A stretch of 64,000 nt of DNA, taken from assembly GCA_964401685.1 (NCBI GenBank), contig CAYNZH010000004.1, forward strand, positions 1-64,000. The letters are read 5' to 3'. Positions 8,579-19,000 of this stretch are shown here, piece by piece (positions within the stretch are counted from its first letter, which is position 1; the number at the start of each line of letters is the position of its first letter). Under the pieces are notes generated by a model that worked only from the letters and a program-made list of their open reading frames with translations, made no database searches and had not been told where the DNA came from. The translations under genes were made by a program, and so were the position numbers. This stretch comes from DASRQK01 sp964401685 (lineage in GTDB: Bacteria; Bacteroidota; Bacteroidia; Sphingobacteriales; Sphingobacteriaceae).

Positions 8579-9538
8579 ATGTGTAAAAAGAGAATCCTCA
8601 TTACTGGGGCCGCCGGATTTTTAGGATCCCATCTGTGTGATCGCTTCATATCAGAGGGCTTTGAGGTCGTCGGTATGGACAATCTGATCACCGGGAGTCT
8701 GGAGAATATTTCCCACCTCTTTGCGCTACCCGAATTCGAGTTTTACCATCACGATGTCACTAAGTTTGTGCATGTCCCTGGTTCACTGGATTATATTTTG
8801 CATTTTGCGTCGCCAGCCAGCCCTGCGGACTACCTGAGGATGCCGATTCAGACCCTGAAAGTCAGCTCGCTCGGAACCCACAATCTGCTCGGGCTTGCCC
8901 GTGAGAAAAATGCCTGCATACTGGTCGCATCCACCTCGGAGATCTACGGCAGTCCCGAGGTGAGCCCGCAAAGGGAAGAATACTGGGGCAATGTCAATCC
9001 AGTGGGACCACGAGGGGTCTACGACGAAGCCAAAAGATTTCAGGAGGCTTTGACCATGGCCTATCATCGCACGCACGGTCTGAAGGTGAGAATCGCACGT
9101 ATATTTAATACCTACGGCCCGAGGATGCGCCTGGACGACGGCCGTGTTTTCCCCAATTTTATTGCGCAAGCTCTTGCAGGAACCCCTTTTACTATATATG
9201 GAGACGGCAGCCAGACTCGCTCGTTTTGCTATGTGAGCGACATGGTCGACGGAATTTTCAGGCTGCTCGATGTGGATTATCCGTATCCGGTAAACCTGGG
9301 AAACCCCGAGGAAGTGAGTATTTTACAGCTTTCCGAGGAAATTACCACGCTTGTGGGCGTTCCGGTCAATCAGAAATTTGCCGCACTCCCCGAGGATGAC
9401 CCACAGCAGCGCCGGCCGGACATTTCAAAAGCAAGGGAATTGTTGGGTTGGGAGCCCAAGGTGAGTCGACAGGAAGGCATGGCCAAAACCTTTTCTTTTT
9501 TCAAAGACCAATGGCAATTAAAAAAACAAAACATCTAA
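8579..9538 (+). CDS. UDP-glucuronate decarboxylase-like NAD-dependent sugar epimerase/dehydratase
   Basis: A 319-residue short-chain dehydrogenase fold protein when started at the ATG at 8579 ([10 protein letters not shown]). The upstream ATG at 8492 would overlap waaA and adds 29 residues without a match. [12 protein letters not shown] is the NAD-binding loop. STSEIYG followed by [13 protein letters not shown] gives the catalytic S and Yxxx[18 protein letters not shown] and the [21 protein letters not shown] stretch are typical of UDP-xylose synthase (UXS), which turns UDP-glucuronate into UDP-xylose. The stop is one base before galE, so these three sugar genes form an operon. Confidence 0.85.
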   Translation: MCKKRILITGAAGFLGSHLCDRFISEGFEVVGMDNLITGSLENISHLFALPEFEFYHHDVTKFVHVPGSLDYILHFASPASPADYLRMPIQTLKVSSLGTHNLLGLAREKNACILVASTSEIYGSPEVSPQREEYWGNVNPVGPRGVYDEAKRFQEALTMAYHRTHGLKVRIARIFNTYGPRMRLDDGRVFPNFIAQALAGTPFTIYGDGSQTRSFCYVSDMVDGIFRLLDVDYPYPVNLGNPEEVSILQLSEEITTLVGVPVNQKFAALPEDDPQQRRPDISKARELLGWEPKVSRQEGMAKTFSFFKDQWQLKKQNI

Positions 9539-9539
9539 T

Positions 9540-10571
9540 ATGAAAGTTTTAGTCACCGGCGGGACGGGATATATAGGATCGCATACCGTAGTCGAGCTGC
9601 AGAGCTCGGGCTATACGCCGATCGTCGTTGATAGTCTGGTCAATTCCGACGTTGAGACGCTCACGCAAATAGAGAAAATTACGGGCAAGAGACCAGAGTT
9701 TCACCAAATCGACCTATGTAATCATGCCGCAGTAAAAAAACTCAGGGAGGAACACCCAGATATAAAAGGCCTTATACATTTTGCCGCACTGAAAGCTGTT
9801 GGCGAGTCGGTTGAGTACCCTGTCCTCTATTATCAGAACAACCTCTCCTCGCTACTCAATGTGCTGGATGTGTTTTCAGAAAGCGAAATTGATTTGGTGT
9901 TTTCCTCGAGCTGCACCGTTTACGGTCAACCGGATCGGCTGCCGGTTTCTGAGCAGGCCCCTTTAAAAAAGCCTGAGTCACCTTATGGCAGCACCAAGCA
10001 AATGGCTGAACAAATAATTCAGGACTGGGTCAGCACCCAAAAGGAGGCTCAGGCCATTTCACTCCGGTATTTCAATCCTGTTGGGGCTCACGAGTCAGCA
10101 CTGATCGGAGAGCTACCCCGGGGTACGCCACAAAACCTGGTGCCCTATGTCACACAGAGTGCCCGCGGCAAAAGAGGGCCGATCACTATTTTCGGCAATG
10201 ATTACGATACGCCAGACGGCACCGCAATCCGCGACTACATACATGTGGTAGACCTGGCCAAAGCGCACGTAGCAGCATTAGCCATGATGGAGAAGAACCG
10301 CAAGCACAAGCAGATCAACTCCTACGATGTGTTCAACATAGGAACAGGCAAGGGGCACTCTGTGCTGGAGCTCATCAAAGCGTTTGAAAAAACAACGGGC
10401 GTGAAACTGGACTATACGATCGGCCCCAGACGACCGGGCGACATCACACAGGTGTGGAGCGATGTCCATAAATCCACCAAAATTCTCGGCTGGAAAGCCA
10501 CCCGCGACCTGGAGACGATGATGGAGTCAGCCTGGGCCTGGGAAAATTACCTCAAAGAAACTTCAAGATGA
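9540..10571 (+). CDS. galE: UDP-glucose 4-epimerase
   Basis: A 343-residue epimerase. VTGGTGYIGSHTVVEL is the NAD-binding loop. FSSSCTVYG and SPYGSTKQMAEQI supply the catalytic Ser and YxxxK. RYFNPVGAHESALIGE and DGTAIRDYIHVVDLAKAHV are hallmark GalE stretches. It interconverts UDP-glucose and UDP-galactose for surface glycans and galactose use. Its stop overlaps the rfbB start by four bases (ATGA), which suggests translational coupling. Confidence 0.94.
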   Translation: MKVLVTGGTGYIGSHTVVELQSSGYTPIVVDSLVNSDVETLTQIEKITGKRPEFHQIDLCNHAAVKKLREEHPDIKGLIHFAALKAVGESVEYPVLYYQNNLSSLLNVLDVFSESEIDLVFSSSCTVYGQPDRLPVSEQAPLKKPESPYGSTKQMAEQIIQDWVSTQKEAQAISLRYFNPVGAHESALIGELPRGTPQNLVPYVTQSARGKRGPITIFGNDYDTPDGTAIRDYIHVVDLAKAHVAALAMMEKNRKHKQINSYDVFNIGTGKGHSVLELIKAFEKTTGVKLDYTIGPRRPGDITQVWSDVHKSTKILGWKATRDLETMMESAWAWENYLKETSR

Positions 10572-11638
10572 AAGAACAACAGCAAACAAAGATTTTGATC
10601 ACCGGTGGTGCGGGATTCATAGGATCGCATGTGGTTCGCCGCTTTGTACGCAACTACCCACAATATAAAATCCTAAATCTGGATGCGCTGACCTATGCGG
10701 GAAACCTGGCCAACCTTGCGGATGTAGAAAACGAAACCAACTACAAATTTATCCGCGGAGACATAGGTGAACGAACGTTCGTTAATATGATTTTTGAGCA
10801 AGAACAGCCGGATCATGTGATACATCTGGCGGCAGAATCACATGTGGACCGCTCGATCAACGACCCGCTTATCTTCGTGCAAACGAACGTAATGGGTACG
10901 GCCATCCTGCTGGACGCCGCCCGGAAATTGTGGAAGGATGATCTGAGAAAGCATAGGTTTTATCATGTTTCCACTGACGAAGTTTATGGTTCTTTGGAGA
11001 GCAAGGGCGGACTTTTTACTGAGGAAACACCCTACGACCCACATTCTCCGTACGCTGCCTCAAAAGCCGCGTCCGACCATTTTGTCAGAGCCTACCACGA
11101 TACGTACGGGATGAACAGCGTGATTTCCAACTGCTCCAACAATTATGGATCGCATCACTTTCCAGAAAAACTCATTCCTCTAGTCATCAGAAATATTCAG
11201 GCCGATCTGCCCATCCCTGTATATGGTAAAGGCGAAAATGTGCGGGACTGGCTCTGGGTTGAGGACCACGCACGGGCTATTGACCTGATTTTTCACAAGG
11301 CAAAAAGCGGCGAGACCTATAATGTCGGAGGTCATAATGAGTGGAAAAATATTGATTTGATTCATTTGCTCTGCGAAATCATGGACAACAAGCTAGGTAG
11401 AAAGAAAGGCACGTCGGCCAAGAACATTACCTTTGTCAAAGATCGGGCAGGGCACGACCTGCGATACGCTATAGATTCCACGAAATTGCAACGCGACTTA
11501 GGATGGAAGCCCAGTGTTACGCTTAAAGAGGGCCTGGAAAAAACGGTAGACTGGTACCTCGCCAATGGCGAATGGCTCGCCCAGGTCACGTCCGGGAGTT
11601 ACCGCCAATATTATAGTGAACAATACGAAAATCGTTGA
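10568..11638 (+). CDS. rfbB: dTDP-glucose 4,6-dehydratase
   Basis: A 356-residue enzyme. ITGGAGFIGSHVVRRF is the NAD-binding loop. NLDALTYAGNLANL, the catalytic STDEVYG (Thr-Asp-Glu) and SPYAASKAASDHF (YxxxK) distinguish RfbB/RmlB from GalE. The product, dTDP-4-keto-6-deoxyglucose, is the precursor of dTDP-rhamnose and other deoxysugars. The usual partners rmlA, rmlC and rmlD are not in this window. Third gene of the nucleotide-sugar operon. Confidence 0.95.
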   Translation: MKEQQQTKILITGGAGFIGSHVVRRFVRNYPQYKILNLDALTYAGNLANLADVENETNYKFIRGDIGERTFVNMIFEQEQPDHVIHLAAESHVDRSINDPLIFVQTNVMGTAILLDAARKLWKDDLRKHRFYHVSTDEVYGSLESKGGLFTEETPYDPHSPYAASKAASDHFVRAYHDTYGMNSVISNCSNNYGSHHFPEKLIPLVIRNIQADLPIPVYGKGENVRDWLWVEDHARAIDLIFHKAKSGETYNVGGHNEWKNIDLIHLLCEIMDNKLGRKKGTSAKNITFVKDRAGHDLRYAIDSTKLQRDLGWKPSVTLKEGLEKTVDWYLANGEWLAQVTSGSYRQYYSEQYENR

Positions 11639-11656
11639 TTTTATGTACATTTGCAA

Positions 11657-12532
11657 ATGATCAAATCGATGACCGGCTACGGTGTGGGTTCGGCGGCCAA
11701 CCAGGAGATTAAATACACCGTTGAGATAAAGTCCTTAAATTCAAAATATTTGGAGCTTAGTCTCCGGCTGCCTAAACCAGTGGCGGATTTGGAACTAAAA
11801 TTACGTGGGATGTGTTCCAAAGTCATTGAAAGAGGAAAAGTTTCCATCTCTGCGACCGTAGAATACATGGATCCTACGGCCCGTGCATCGGCGATAAATC
11901 AGCTTCTTTTTAAAAAATACTACGAACAGCTTAAGCAGCTCAAAGAAGAATTGGACGATCAGCACGCATCGGTCTTTGAACTGGCTTTGCACATGCCCGA
12001 GGTAATCGGTCAAGATGAGCAGCAAAGCGATGAAGCTGAAGGAGGGCTGTTTATGCAAGCATTTGAGAACGCACTGGAACAGTTTGATGCATTCCGACGC
12101 GATGAGGGAGCCGTACTAAAAGCGGAGCTGTCAGGACGGGCGCAGGGAATCCAAGGATTATTGACCGAAATAGAAGGGGTAGAAAAAGATAGAATTCCCC
12201 AAATACGAGAAAAAATGCTCCTTTACATGGACAAGGCGGTCGGGCGGGAAAAGGTCGATATGAATCGCTTCGAACAGGAACTCGTTTATTATATTGACAA
12301 GCTGGATATTACCGAGGAAAAAGTACGTCTGAAAAGTCATTGCGAATACTTTCTGAAAACCCTCGACCTCCCTGACGCAAACGGCAAGAAACTCGGTTTC
12401 ATTTCTCAGGAAATGGGCCGGGAAATCAATACCTTAGGATCAAAAGCAAACAATGCGATCATACAGCAAACGGTAATTCGCATGAAAGAAGAATTGGAAA
12501 AAATAAAAGAACAGTTGCTGAACATTTTGTAA
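11657..12532 (+). CDS. yicC: YicC/YloC family endoribonuclease
   Basis: A 291-residue protein starting MIKSMTGYG, the usual family start; an in-frame TTG six bases earlier is less likely. The body is helical and highly charged. A C-terminal block (RLKSHCEYFLKTL, GKKLGFISQEMGREINTLGSKANNAIIQQTVIRMKEELEKIKEQL) is the conserved domain. Family members are hexameric ribonucleases linked to small-RNA decay. A perfect TAnnTTTG box (TACATTTG, 11646-11653) ends only three bases before the ATG, so the mRNA could be leaderless. gmk follows 12 bp downstream. Confidence 0.9.
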   Translation: MIKSMTGYGVGSAANQEIKYTVEIKSLNSKYLELSLRLPKPVADLELKLRGMCSKVIERGKVSISATVEYMDPTARASAINQLLFKKYYEQLKQLKEELDDQHASVFELALHMPEVIGQDEQQSDEAEGGLFMQAFENALEQFDAFRRDEGAVLKAELSGRAQGIQGLLTEIEGVEKDRIPQIREKMLLYMDKAVGREKVDMNRFEQELVYYIDKLDITEEKVRLKSHCEYFLKTLDLPDANGKKLGFISQEMGREINTLGSKANNAIIQQTVIRMKEELEKIKEQLLNIL

Positions 12533-12544
12533 GCAAGACAGAAT

Positions 12545-13111
12545 ATGGAAGGAAAATTAATAATATTCTCTGCTCCCTCCGGCTCTGGAAAAACGACCTT
12601 AGTCAAGCATTTGCTGGACAAATATCCTGAAAAAATAGCGTTTTCCATATCCGCGAGTACCCGCCTGGCACGTGGGGATGAAAGGGACGGTAAGGATTAT
12701 TACTTTATGGGGCAGGAAGAGTTTTTGCACAGAATTGCCCAGCAAGAGTTTGTGGAGTTTGAAGAAGTTTATCCCGGAACATATTACGGGACGCTGCGCA
12801 AAGAGATAGAGCGCATCTGGGCCGAAGGAAAGCACGTGATCTTTGATGTTGATGTCAAAGGCGGCCTTCATCTGAAGAAAAAATTCGGGGATAGGGCACT
12901 TGCTGTATTTGTTCATCCCACCTCAGTAGAAGTTCTCGAAAAGCGATTGCGGACCCGGGCAACTGAAAGTGAAGAAAAACTAAAAATGCGCGTCGCAAAG
13001 GCGACGGAAGAATTGCAGTTTGAAGATCGCTTTGACCGCGTTCTGGTCAACGATGACCTGCAAAGAGCAAAGCAAGAGGCGGAAGATTTGCTGCAGGAGT
13101 TTTTGGGCTAA
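12545..13111 (+). CDS. gmk: Guanylate kinase
   Basis: A 188-residue kinase converting GMP to GDP with [20 protein letters not shown] is the P-loop. [21 protein letters not shown] is the GMP-binding segment, here with RLARGDE where RxPRxGE is usual. [19 protein letters not shown] and [15 protein letters not shown] complete the fold. It sits between yicC and nadD with short spacers, the yicC-gmk neighbourhood known from many bacteria (yloC-gmk in Bacillus). Confidence 0.95.
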   Translation: MEGKLIIFSAPSGSGKTTLVKHLLDKYPEKIAFSISASTRLARGDERDGKDYYFMGQEEFLHRIAQQEFVEFEEVYPGTYYGTLRKEIERIWAEGKHVIFDVDVKGGLHLKKKFGDRALAVFVHPTSVEVLEKRLRTRATESEEKLKMRVAKATEELQFEDRFDRVLVNDDLQRAKQEAEDLLQEFLG

Positions 13112-13122
13112 ACACCAAAATA

Positions 13123-13710
13123 ATGCTATCTATGAAAAAGAGAACCGGATTGTTTTTTGGGTCTTTCAACCCTGTGCATGTGGGTCATCTGATCATTGCA
13201 CAGTACATGGCTAGTTTTTCCGAGCTCGACGAAGTTTGGATGATCGTGTCCCCGCACAACCCACTGAAAAAGAAGAGTTCGCTGGCCAATAGCTACGACA
13301 GGCTTGAGATGGTCAATCTCGCGCTGACTAAAGCTGAAAACATTCGGGCCAGTGGGGTGGAATTCCACTTGCCCCAGCCCTCTTATACCGTCGATACGCT
13401 GACTCATCTGAGCGAAATGCATCCGGAGCGCCACTTTGTGCTTATTATGGGTTCCGACAATTTGTATTCCTTTCATAAATGGAAAAACGCCGAGATCATA
13501 TTGGAACGGTATCAAATCGCTGTTTATCCCCGGCCAGGCTTTCTGGATCATCCGCTCATGAATCATCCCTCCGTATTGATGACAGACACACCCTTGATGG
13601 AACTTTCCTCGACCTTTATCCGTGAGGCCGTGCGCGCCGGAAGAAGTATACGTTATTTTGTGCCCGACCCGGTTTTTGATTTTATTGAAAGCAAAGGACT
13701 TTACCTATGA
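13123..13710 (+). CDS. nadD: Nicotinate-nucleotide adenylyltransferase
   Basis: A 195-residue nucleotidyltransferase of NAD synthesis (NaMN + ATP to NaAD). GLFFGSFNPVHVGHLIIA holds the GxFxPxHxGH motif. MGSDNLYSFHKWKN is the substrate-binding loop. MELSSTFIREAVRAGRSIRYFVPDPVFDFI carries the ISSTxIR-type signature. The start is either ATG 13123 or ATG 13132 (MKKRTG); the latter matches the family better by length. Its stop overlaps the next gene's start by four bases. Confidence 0.94.
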   Translation: MLSMKKRTGLFFGSFNPVHVGHLIIAQYMASFSELDEVWMIVSPHNPLKKKSSLANSYDRLEMVNLALTKAENIRASGVEFHLPQPSYTVDTLTHLSEMHPERHFVLIMGSDNLYSFHKWKNAEIILERYQIAVYPRPGFLDHPLMNHPSVLMTDTPLMELSSTFIREAVRAGRSIRYFVPDPVFDFIESKGLYL

Positions 13711-14558
13711 AAAATGCTTCGCATTACCTCTTGTTGTTAGTCAGTGTGCTGCTAATTTCATGTTCCAAGGATAGTGGCAGCGAGCCCGAAATCCCCACGC
13801 CTTTACCTGAAGTAAAGATGACTCAGGTAGCCTACGGAGACGGTGCCCGCCACAAGATGGATGTTTTTTTGCCCAAAGGGAGGGACAAACAGACCAAGGT
13901 TGTGGTTCTGCTCCACGGCGGAACCTGGATCAGCGGTGACAAACGCGATTTGGCGGCGGTGCAACAACAGCTTTTGGACGAAAATATCGCGAGTATTAAT
14001 CTCAACTACCACTTTGCGTCCTTGAGTCATCACTATGATGATATGATGCAAGATGTTTCTTTGGCTCTTGCCGAAATAAAAGAAAACGCACCGGAATGGG
14101 GCATTAGAGCGACTGATTATCACCTGATGGGGGTTAGTTCCGGGGCTCATCTTGCGCTTTTATATGCGTATGAATTTCAGAAAAGCGGTGAGATCAAGTC
14201 TGTCATTTCGATCGCCGGCCCGACGGCTCTCGCGTCGCTGACGACGGATCCCCTTTTGACCATATTGCTTGCCCAAGTTTTGATAGGAGTGCCTCCACAA
14301 GATTTGTATGTGCATCCGCGGTTTCTGCGCGCCAGCCCCATTACTCACGCGGAGAATGCAACGCCGACTTTGCTCATTCATGGAACTGCGGACGAAATCG
14401 TCCCTTATGCACAGTCTGTGCAATTGCGCGACGCGCTCGCCGAGGCCGGCATCGCTCATCGGCTTGTCAGTTTGGAGGGAGCGTCCCATGACGTACAGCA
14501 GCGCCCGGACGACATGACTAGAATCTACGATGAAGTCCTCTTATGGCTGAGTTTATAG
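13707..14558 (+). CDS. Alpha/beta hydrolase lipoprotein (esterase, BD-FAE/kynurenine-formamidase-like)
   Basis: A 283-residue protein with a lipoprotein signal ending LLISC (Cys19) and a following S-K-D that resembles the Bacteroidota surface-export signal. VVVLLHGGTWISGDKRD forms the oxyanion loop (HGG). GVSSGAHLAL gives the nucleophile in GxSxG. HGTADEIVPYAQS supplies the Asp and GASHDVQ the His. The order and spacing fit small carbohydrate or acyl esterases of the hormone-sensitive-lipase type. The substrate cannot be told from sequence. It overlaps nadD by ATGA at the front and murF by six bases, tail to tail, at the back. Confidence 0.85.
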   Translation: MKNASHYLLLLVSVLLISCSKDSGSEPEIPTPLPEVKMTQVAYGDGARHKMDVFLPKGRDKQTKVVVLLHGGTWISGDKRDLAAVQQQLLDENIASINLNYHFASLSHHYDDMMQDVSLALAEIKENAPEWGIRATDYHLMGVSSGAHLALLYAYEFQKSGEIKSVISIAGPTALASLTTDPLLTILLAQVLIGVPPQDLYVHPRFLRASPITHAENATPTLLIHGTADEIVPYAQSVQLRDALAEAGIAHRLVSLEGASHDVQQRPDDMTRIYDEVLLWLSL

Positions 14559-15899
14559 TCCCGGCATAAGATTTTCCAAGGCCATCCCGCGTGACCCCTT
14601 AACCAATATCAGCGCCTCGACAGGCATGTTTTCTGCCAGAAATTCCTGAGCGGTAGTGACATCGGGGAAGAAAGCGAGCCTTTTGTCGGGGAAATTCAGT
14701 TTTTGAGCGTAAAAATGATGTCCAACCAAAATTATTTGATCAGCACCTGTGCCCAGAGCTTCTTGGATAACCAACTTGTGAGCGGAGTCGGTATGCTCGC
14801 CCAGTTCAAACATGTCTCCCAGAATCAGTGCCTTTGATGGATGCTTCTGAGTTTTGAAATGAGCCAGCGCACTAGTCATGCTGCTTGCGTTGGCATTGTA
14901 ATAATCACAAATTACTGTGTTCCCAGCTTCTGTTTTGATGAGTTGTGACCGCTGATTCATCGGAAAATATGCCGCCAGGCCCTTGTTAATTTCCGCTGGA
15001 CTGAGCCCCGCGTTCAGGCCTACAGCGACGGCCGCCAGTATATTGCTGAGGTTGTACTGACCGACGAGGTTTGTGTCGACTTCGTGCCAAAAGTCCGATA
15101 GAGCGGTTTTCCAGGAAACGGACAAAAAGGCAGATTCGCTCGTCGTGTTTTGTGACGCCGATTTTCCGAATACCCTCAGTTGGTGAGAATTTTCCTCTTC
15201 CATCCCATAATAGATTGCAGGTTGGGTCGGCGTTCCGAGTAGCTCAAGCAAAACTGGATCACTTGCGTTGACGAAAACTTGTCCCTGAACGCGATGTAAG
15301 TATCGATACAGCTCGCTTTTGCCTTTTTTCACCCCCTCGTATCCCCCGAATCCCTCCAAGTGCGCATGGCCTATGTTGGTGATCAAGCCCTGGGTCGGCT
15401 GCGCGATCTGGCATAGTTGCTCGATTTCGCCTTGGTGGTTAGCACCCATTTCGACCACGGCGATATCTATTTCATCGGTGATTTCGAGGAGGGTGAGGGG
15501 CACCCCGATGTGATTGTTGAGGTTTCCTTTTGTGGCATAAACACTGTACTTCTGCGACAAAACAGACGCGATCAGTTCTTTTGTTGTCGTTTTTCCATTG
15601 GAGCCCGTGATGGCTAAAACGGGAATTTTGAGTTGATCCCTGTGGTAGGCGGCAAGTTCCTGCAGGCACGCCAAAACGTCGTCTACCAGAATCAATCTCT
15701 CATCGTCCTTATCCGGTCTCTGATCTACAACCGCATATTTTGCGCCTAATTCCAGTGCCTGATTGGCAAATAGATTCCCGTTGAATTGATCGCCTTTCAA
15801 AGCGAAAAAGATACTGTCGGGTTTTATTTTCCTGGTGTCCGTTGAGATCACAGGAAAACGTTTGAAAAGCGCATATAGAGAACTAATAGTCATGGCCAA
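14553..15899 (-). CDS. murF: UDP-N-acetylmuramoyl-tripeptide--D-alanyl-D-alanine ligase
   Basis: A 448-residue Mur ligase. An N-terminal substrate domain (ISTDTRKIKPDSIFFALKGDQFNGN) precedes the ATP loop ITGSNGKTTTKELI at about 100-110. VVEMGANHQGEI and TNIGHAHLEGFG are central-domain motifs, and CDYYNANASSMTSAL and LGDMFELGEHT close the C-terminal domain. It adds D-Ala-D-Ala to the UDP-MurNAc tripeptide in the cytoplasm, the last soluble step of peptidoglycan precursor assembly. It is convergent with the hydrolase gene and divergent from secA. Confidence 0.95.
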   Translation of the reverse strand: MAMTISSLYALFKRFPVISTDTRKIKPDSIFFALKGDQFNGNLFANQALELGAKYAVVDQRPDKDDERLILVDDVLACLQELAAYHRDQLKIPVLAITGSNGKTTTKELIASVLSQKYSVYATKGNLNNHIGVPLTLLEITDEIDIAVVEMGANHQGEIEQLCQIAQPTQGLITNIGHAHLEGFGGYEGVKKGKSELYRYLHRVQGQVFVNASDPVLLELLGTPTQPAIYYGMEEENSHQLRVFGKSASQNTTSESAFLSVSWKTALSDFWHEVDTNLVGQYNLSNILAAVAVGLNAGLSPAEINKGLAAYFPMNQRSQLIKTEAGNTVICDYYNANASSMTSALAHFKTQKHPSKALILGDMFELGEHTDSAHKLVIQEALGTGADQIILVGHHFYAQKLNFPDKRLAFFPDVTTAQEFLAENMPVEALILVKGSRGMALENLMPGL

Positions 15900-15961
15900 A
15901 GATTATTTTACAATTTTAAACAAATTCTGGCAAATCCCCTAGAAAAGCCGGGGCTATGACT

Positions 15962-15991
15962 TTTGTAGATGAAATGTAATAAGTACATTTG
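15962..15991 (+). promoter_or_regulatory. secA promoter (Bacteroidota type)
   Basis: TTTG at 15962-15965, 18 bases, then TACATTTG at 15984-15991 match the -33/-7 pattern TTTG-N(18-21)-TAnnTTTG. The predicted transcript begins near 15998, giving a leader of about 85 bases to the ATG at 16084. This argues against the earlier possible start at 15997. Confidence 0.6.
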
Positions 15992-16083
15992 CCCTGTTGC
16001 TATGTCATTTTGGCCGAGTAATATTTTTGGATTCGTTATTGAAAGATAATGACCCTCAAACAAGACAGAAAAACGAGTACTAT

Positions 16084-19000
16084 ATGTTAAAAATCTTAAG
16101 CAAATTATTTGGAAGCAAGTCGGAGCGCGATATAAAGCAGATTCAGCCCCTGGTCGAAAAGATCAAGGAGGAATACAGCAAGCTACAGGGCTTGAGCCAT
16201 GATGAGCTCAGGGCAAAAACAACTGATTTTAAGAATAGAATCAAGGAGTTCCTGGCTGATATTGACGGCGAAATCGCAGAAATCAGAGCCAGTGCCGCTA
16301 AGGACGATGTGGACATGGTTGAAAAAACAGCTATGTACGAAAAGATTGACAAGCTGACCAAAGACAGGGACAAGCAGCTGGAGGTGATTCTCAAAGAAAT
16401 ATTGCCTGAAGCTTTCGCTGTCGTCAAAGACACGGCGCGGCGTTTCACCCAGAATGAAGTATTGGAAGTCACCGCAACGGATTATGATCAGGAGTTTGCG
16501 GCAACGAAACCACATATAACGGTAGAAGGCAAGAAAGCCTATTGGAAAAACACCTGGTTGGCCGCTGGAACAGAAGTTACCTGGAATATGATCCACTACG
16601 ACGTGCAGCTAATCGGTGGTATCGTGCTGCACGAAGGAAAAATCGCGGAGATGGCGACGGGTGAGGGTAAAACCCTGGTCGGTACCTTGCCTGCCTACCT
16701 CAATGCGCTCTCAGGGCAGGGCGTTCACATCGTCACGGTCAATGACTACCTAGCTCGTCGTGACTCAGAGTGGAACGGGCCGTTGTTTGAATTTCACGGA
16801 CTCAGGGTAGATTGCATCGACAGGCACATGCCTAACTCTGCTGCCCGTCGCAAAGCGTACGCTGCGGATATCGTTTTTGGTACCAACAATGAGTTTGGAT
16901 TTGATTATCTGAGGGATAATATGGCTCAGACTCCCGAATCGTTGGTGCAGCGAAAGTTGCACTTTGCAATGGTTGATGAGGTGGATTCGGTCTTGATTGA
17001 CGATGCGCGAACTCCCCTAATTATTTCCGGCCCGGTACCCAAAGGCGATCAACACGAGTTCTACGAACTAAAGCCACGCATCGAAAAACTCGTCAATGCC
17101 CAGAAATCATTTATAAATACAACCTTGAACGCGGCGAAAAAAGCCATCAAAGACGGCGACACCGAAGCCGACTCTGGAGGGCTTGCGCTCTTTCGCGCCT
17201 TCCGAGGCTTGCCAAAAAGCAAAGCGCTGATCAAGTTTTTGAGTGAAGGCAACCACCGGCAAATCTTGAGCAAAACCGAGAATTACTACATGCAGGAACA
17301 GAGCAAAAACATGCATATAGTTGACGCCGAACTGTTTTTTGTCATTGACGAGAAGAACAATCAAGTCGAACTCACCGATAAAGGGATAGAGCTGATCACG
17401 GCGTCCGGCGAGGACCCGAGCTTTTATGTTATGCCGGATGTCGGATCCGAGGTGGCAGAGATCGAAAAATCAGACCTTTCAGCCGAAGAGAAGAAAGCCA
17501 AGAAAGACGAGTTGATGAGGGATTTCTCCATTAAATCGGAGAGAATTCACTCGATGAATCAGCTACTAAAGGCATATACCTTGTTTGAAAAAGATGATGA
17601 GTACATCATTGACGAAGGTAAAGTCAAAATCGTTGACGAGCAGACAGGCCGTATCATGGACGGCAGACGGTATTCTGACGGCTTGCACCAGGCGATTGAA
17701 GCCAAAGAAAATGTAAAAATTGAAGACGCGACCCAAACCTACGCGACGATCACCCTTCAGAATTATTTCAGGATGTATCACAAACTCGCGGGGATGACGG
17801 GAACGGCGACGACAGAAGCAGGCGAGTTTTGGCAAATCTACAAGTTGGATGTCGTTGAAATACCTACCAATATCCCGATCAAAAGGGACGACAGGGACGA
17901 TATGATCTACCGTACCGCGAGAGAAAAATACAACGCAGTCGCTGAGGAGATTCACAAGTTGACAGCAGCGGGAAGGCCGGTACTTGTGGGTACCACTTCA
18001 GTAGAAATTTCCGAGTTACTCAGCCGAATGCTCAACTTGAGGGGCATAAAACATAATGTTCTGAATGCCAAACTTCACCAGAGAGAGGCAGATGTTGTTG
18101 CCGAGGCTGGAAAAGCAGGAACTGTGACCATAGCTACAAACATGGCGGGTCGTGGTACGGATATTAAGCTCGGCGAAGGAGTGCGGGAAGCCGGCGGTCT
18201 GGCGATTATAGGTACTGAGCGGCACGAATCCCGAAGGGTGGACCGGCAGCTGAGAGGCCGGGCTGGTCGACAAGGGGATCCGGGTTCGTCCCAATTCTTT
18301 GTTTCCCTGGAAGACAACCTGATGCGTCTATTTGCATCCGAGCGTATCTCCAACATTATGGTCAAAATGGGTGTCAAAGAAGGAGAAGTCATGCAGCACA
18401 GCATGTTGACCAACTCCATCGAGCGCGCCCAACGCAAGGTCGAAGAAAACAACTTTGGAATCAGGAAGCGCTTGCTCGAATACGACGACGTCATGAACTC
18501 CCAGAGGACAGTCATCTATGCAAAGCGGAAAAACGGTTTGTTCGGTGAGCGTCTCGACGTCGAATTGAACAACACCATATACGATGTGTGCGAGGACGTA
18601 GTAGCTGAGTACAAGGAGGGAGGAACTTTTGATGAGTTCCAATTGGAAGTCATTCGCCTGTTTTCAGTTGATTCGCAAATAACAGAAGAAGAGTTTACTC
18701 AACAGCCCATTGGCACACTCACCGATCGCTTGTTTGCACAGACAATAAGCTATTATCGCGAAAAAGCAAAACACATTGGTGAACAAACCCTGCCTGTCCT
18801 GAAGGACGTACACGAAACCCGTGGCCATCAGATAGAAAATGTCGCAATACCTTTCACCGATGGTCAACGCATGATCAATGTCACCGCTGGATTGCAGAAA
18901 ATTTTGGACACCAACGGAGCTGAAGTTTTCAAATCCTTTGAAAAAGGCATTGTTCTTGCATTGATAGACGAAGCGTGGAAAGAGCACTTGAGGGAAATGG

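Noticed and set aside
15997..16083. A longer N-terminus for SecA
   Set aside because: The added 29 residues do not match SecA, and the promoter at 15962-15991 would start transcription at about the same base as that start codon.
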